Source: an uncultured Alistipes sp. | GTDB taxonomy: Bacteria > Bacteroidota > Bacteroidia > Bacteroidales > Rikenellaceae | Length of the DNA: 64,000 nucleotides | Reading direction: 5' to 3' | NCBI GenBank assembly: GCA_944326035.1 | Contig: CALVCS010000011.1 | Location: 1-64,000, forward strand | Part shown: positions 62,784 to 64,000 of the stretch, piece by piece | Position numbering within the stretch: position 1 is the first letter of the stretch | How the letters are laid out: each line of letters starts with the position of its first letter | The notes under the pieces: model-generated | What the model saw: the letters and a program-made list of their open reading frames with translations, nothing else | What the model was told of the DNA's origin: nothing | The model's database searches: none | Made by a program: the position numbers and the translations under genes

Positions 62784-64000
62784 TTACTTCCATTTCAGGC
62801 GTAGACTGTTCAGAACTACTGATACAGAGCTGAAGGCCATGGCTGCACTGGCGACCATGGGGTTCAGCAGGATACCCCACAGCGGGTAGAGTACCCCGGC
62901 AGCGATCGGAATCCCGATCAGGTTGTAGATGAAGGCCCAAAAGAGGTTTTGCCGAATAGCTCGTACCGTGTCCCGGGAGAGGGTGTAGGCGCGGGGCAGA
63001 GCTCTCAGGTCGGAGTTCATCAAAGTGATGGCCGCTACCTCCATGGCGATATCGGTACCGCCGCCCATCGCGATGCCGACATCGGCACGGGCGAGGGCCT
63101 GCGAGTCGTTGATGCCATCGCCGACCATGGCGACTTTGCGTCCTTCGGCTTGCAGACGGGCGATGAACTCTTCCTTCCCGGCCGGCAGCACTTCGGCGGC
63201 ATACCGGGTGATGCCCAGCGTGTGCGCGAGGGAGGAGGCGGTCTGTTGACTGTCTCCGGTCAACATGCAGACGTCGAGGCCCAGTTTGCGGAGGCGTTCG
63301 AGTACCTCGGGGGTGGAGGGCTTGAGGGGATCGCTGATGACGATGACTGCAATGACTTGTGTTTCACGACCGAAGAAAATGGTGCTTTTCCCTTCAGCCT
63401 GCCAGGCTTCGGTCAGGGAGGTGATATCCGGACTGAGCGATCCGCCCCGTTCCTGCATCAGGTGCCGGTTCCCGGCCCAGTACGAACGACCCTCGGCGGT
63501 AAATGAAACGCCTTGTCCGGTCAGACTTTCGAAATGACCGATTTCGGTGCCGCCGAACCCCTCTTCCTGCAGAAAATGGACGATGGAAGCGCCCAGCGGA
63601 TGTTCGGAGCGAGCCTCGGCCGAATAGAGTAGGCTTTTGTATTGGGCCTCTTCCGGGGCGATCCACAACCATTCGGTGACGGTCGGACGGCCTTGGGTGA
63701 GGGTGCCGGTTTTGTCGAGTACGATGGTATCCACACGGCACATATTTTCCAAGGCGGTGGCATCCCGGATGAGAATCTGTTGTTGGGCCCCTCGTCCGAT
63801 GCCGACCATCAGGGCGGTGGGCGTAGCCAGCCCCAGGGCACAGGGACAGGCGATCACCAGCACGGACACCATGGAGAGCAGAGCGTAGGAGAAGGCATCG
63901 CTACCACCCAGCAACATCCATACGATAAACGTTACGAGGGAGATAGCCATTACCGTAGGTACAAAGATGGAGGCGATTCGGTCAGCGATTCGTTGGACGG
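62784..64000 (-). CDS. copA: Copper-translocating P1B-type ATPase, 5' part outside window
   Basis: The open frame continues to the window edge (VQRIADRIASIFVPTV before the M at 63950), so only the C-terminal ~405 residues are seen. The features identify a Cu(I) exporter: CPC in the transmembrane helix (IACPCALG), DKTGTLTQG with the phosphorylated Asp, the SEHPLG motif of P1B pumps, GDGINDSQAL, and the last membrane helices with YN (FIYNLIG) and MxxSS (MAFSSVS), typical of P1B-1. It would pump Cu(I)/Ag(I) out of the cytoplasm. N-terminal metal-binding domains are not visible. Confidence 0.93.
   Translation of the reverse strand, partial: VQRIADRIASIFVPTVMAISLVTFIVWMLLGGSDAFSYALLSMVSVLVIACPCALGLATPTALMVGIGRGAQQQILIRDATALENMCRVDTIVLDKTGTLTQGRPTVTEWLWIAPEEAQYKSLLYSAEARSEHPLGASIVHFLQEEGFGGTEIGHFESLTGQGVSFTAEGRSYWAGNRHLMQERGGSLSPDITSLTEAWQAEGKSTIFFGRETQVIAVIVISDPLKPSTPEVLERLRKLGLDVCMLTGDSQQTASSLAHTLGITRYAAEVLPAGKEEFIARLQAEGRKVAMVGDGINDSQALARADVGIAMGGGTDIAMEVAAITLMNSDLRALPRAYTLSRDTVRAIRQNLFWAFIYNLIGIPIAAGVLYPLWGILLNPMVASAAMAFSSVSVVLNSLRLKWK

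Overview
This window reads as chromosome of a Bacteroidota bacterium, most likely order Bacteroidales. A Rikenellaceae/Alistipes-like origin would fit the fairly GC-rich sequence, but that is only an impression. The grounds are: a SusC/SusD pair; repeated Bacteroidota-type promoters (TTTG, about 19-20 nt, then TAnnTTTG); a V/A-type ATPase operon carrying a DUF2764 gene; a DUF4301 protein; a Porin_10-type porin; pyruvate phosphate dikinase; and the SUF order B-C-D-S. I saw no tRNA, rRNA, CRISPR array or complete insertion sequence.

Layout. 1-1.9 kb: the tail of a mobilizable element (relaxase cut by the window edge), then a palindrome, a terminator and low-complexity DNA. 1.9-5 kb: recF with a dciA-like gene on the minus strand, and a membrane TPR protein and ribH on the plus strand. 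5.4-8 kb: a minus-strand operon of holA, a rhomboid protease and a degenerate class-IV aminotransferase. 8.1-17.4 kb: a minus-strand V/A-ATPase operon in the order DUF4301-E-DUF2764-A-B-D-I-K. 17.7-22.6 kb: murB, tilS and transketolase (+). 22.9-29.1 kb: SusD and SusC, then a secreted PHP phosphoesterase (-). 29.4-31.8 kb: murF and manC (-). 32.1-36.5 kb: pssA, porin and an MltF-like lytic transglycosylase (+). 36.8-40.8 kb: ppdK and a secreted EEP-family hydrolase (-). 40.9-46.1 kb: a GT87-like membrane protein, gyrA and a TPR protein (+). 46.8-53.9 kb: sufBCDS, tmk and a DoxX/MauE-like protein (+). 54.1-58.9 kb: a GNAT-like protein, a GH78-like rhamnosidase, a cobalamin riboswitch with no obvious target, and tpx (-). 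59-61.2 kb: ybaK, mutY and a flavin reductase (+). 61.3-64 kb: an AraC regulator (-), a candidate structured RNA (+), and a metal-binding HMA protein with a CopA-type ATPase (-, running off the window).

Most genes are housekeeping: replication and repair, cell wall, energy coupling, Fe-S assembly. The adaptive parts are the SusCD transporter, the rhamnosidase, copper export and the mobile-element remnant. The V/A-ATPase proteolipid keeps every residue position of the known Na+ site, so a sodium-coupled enzyme is plausible.

The observations most worth following are (1) a complete-looking cobalamin aptamer at 58021-58240 (-) with its own promoter but no B12 gene downstream, (2) an undescribed-looking RNA of about 190 nt at 62309-62495 (+) with promoter, long closing stem, internal hairpins and terminator, and (3) the reduced V/A-ATPase operon with DUF2764 in the place of subunit C and no recognisable F or G/H subunit. 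All calls come from reading sequence and translations; no database search was run.
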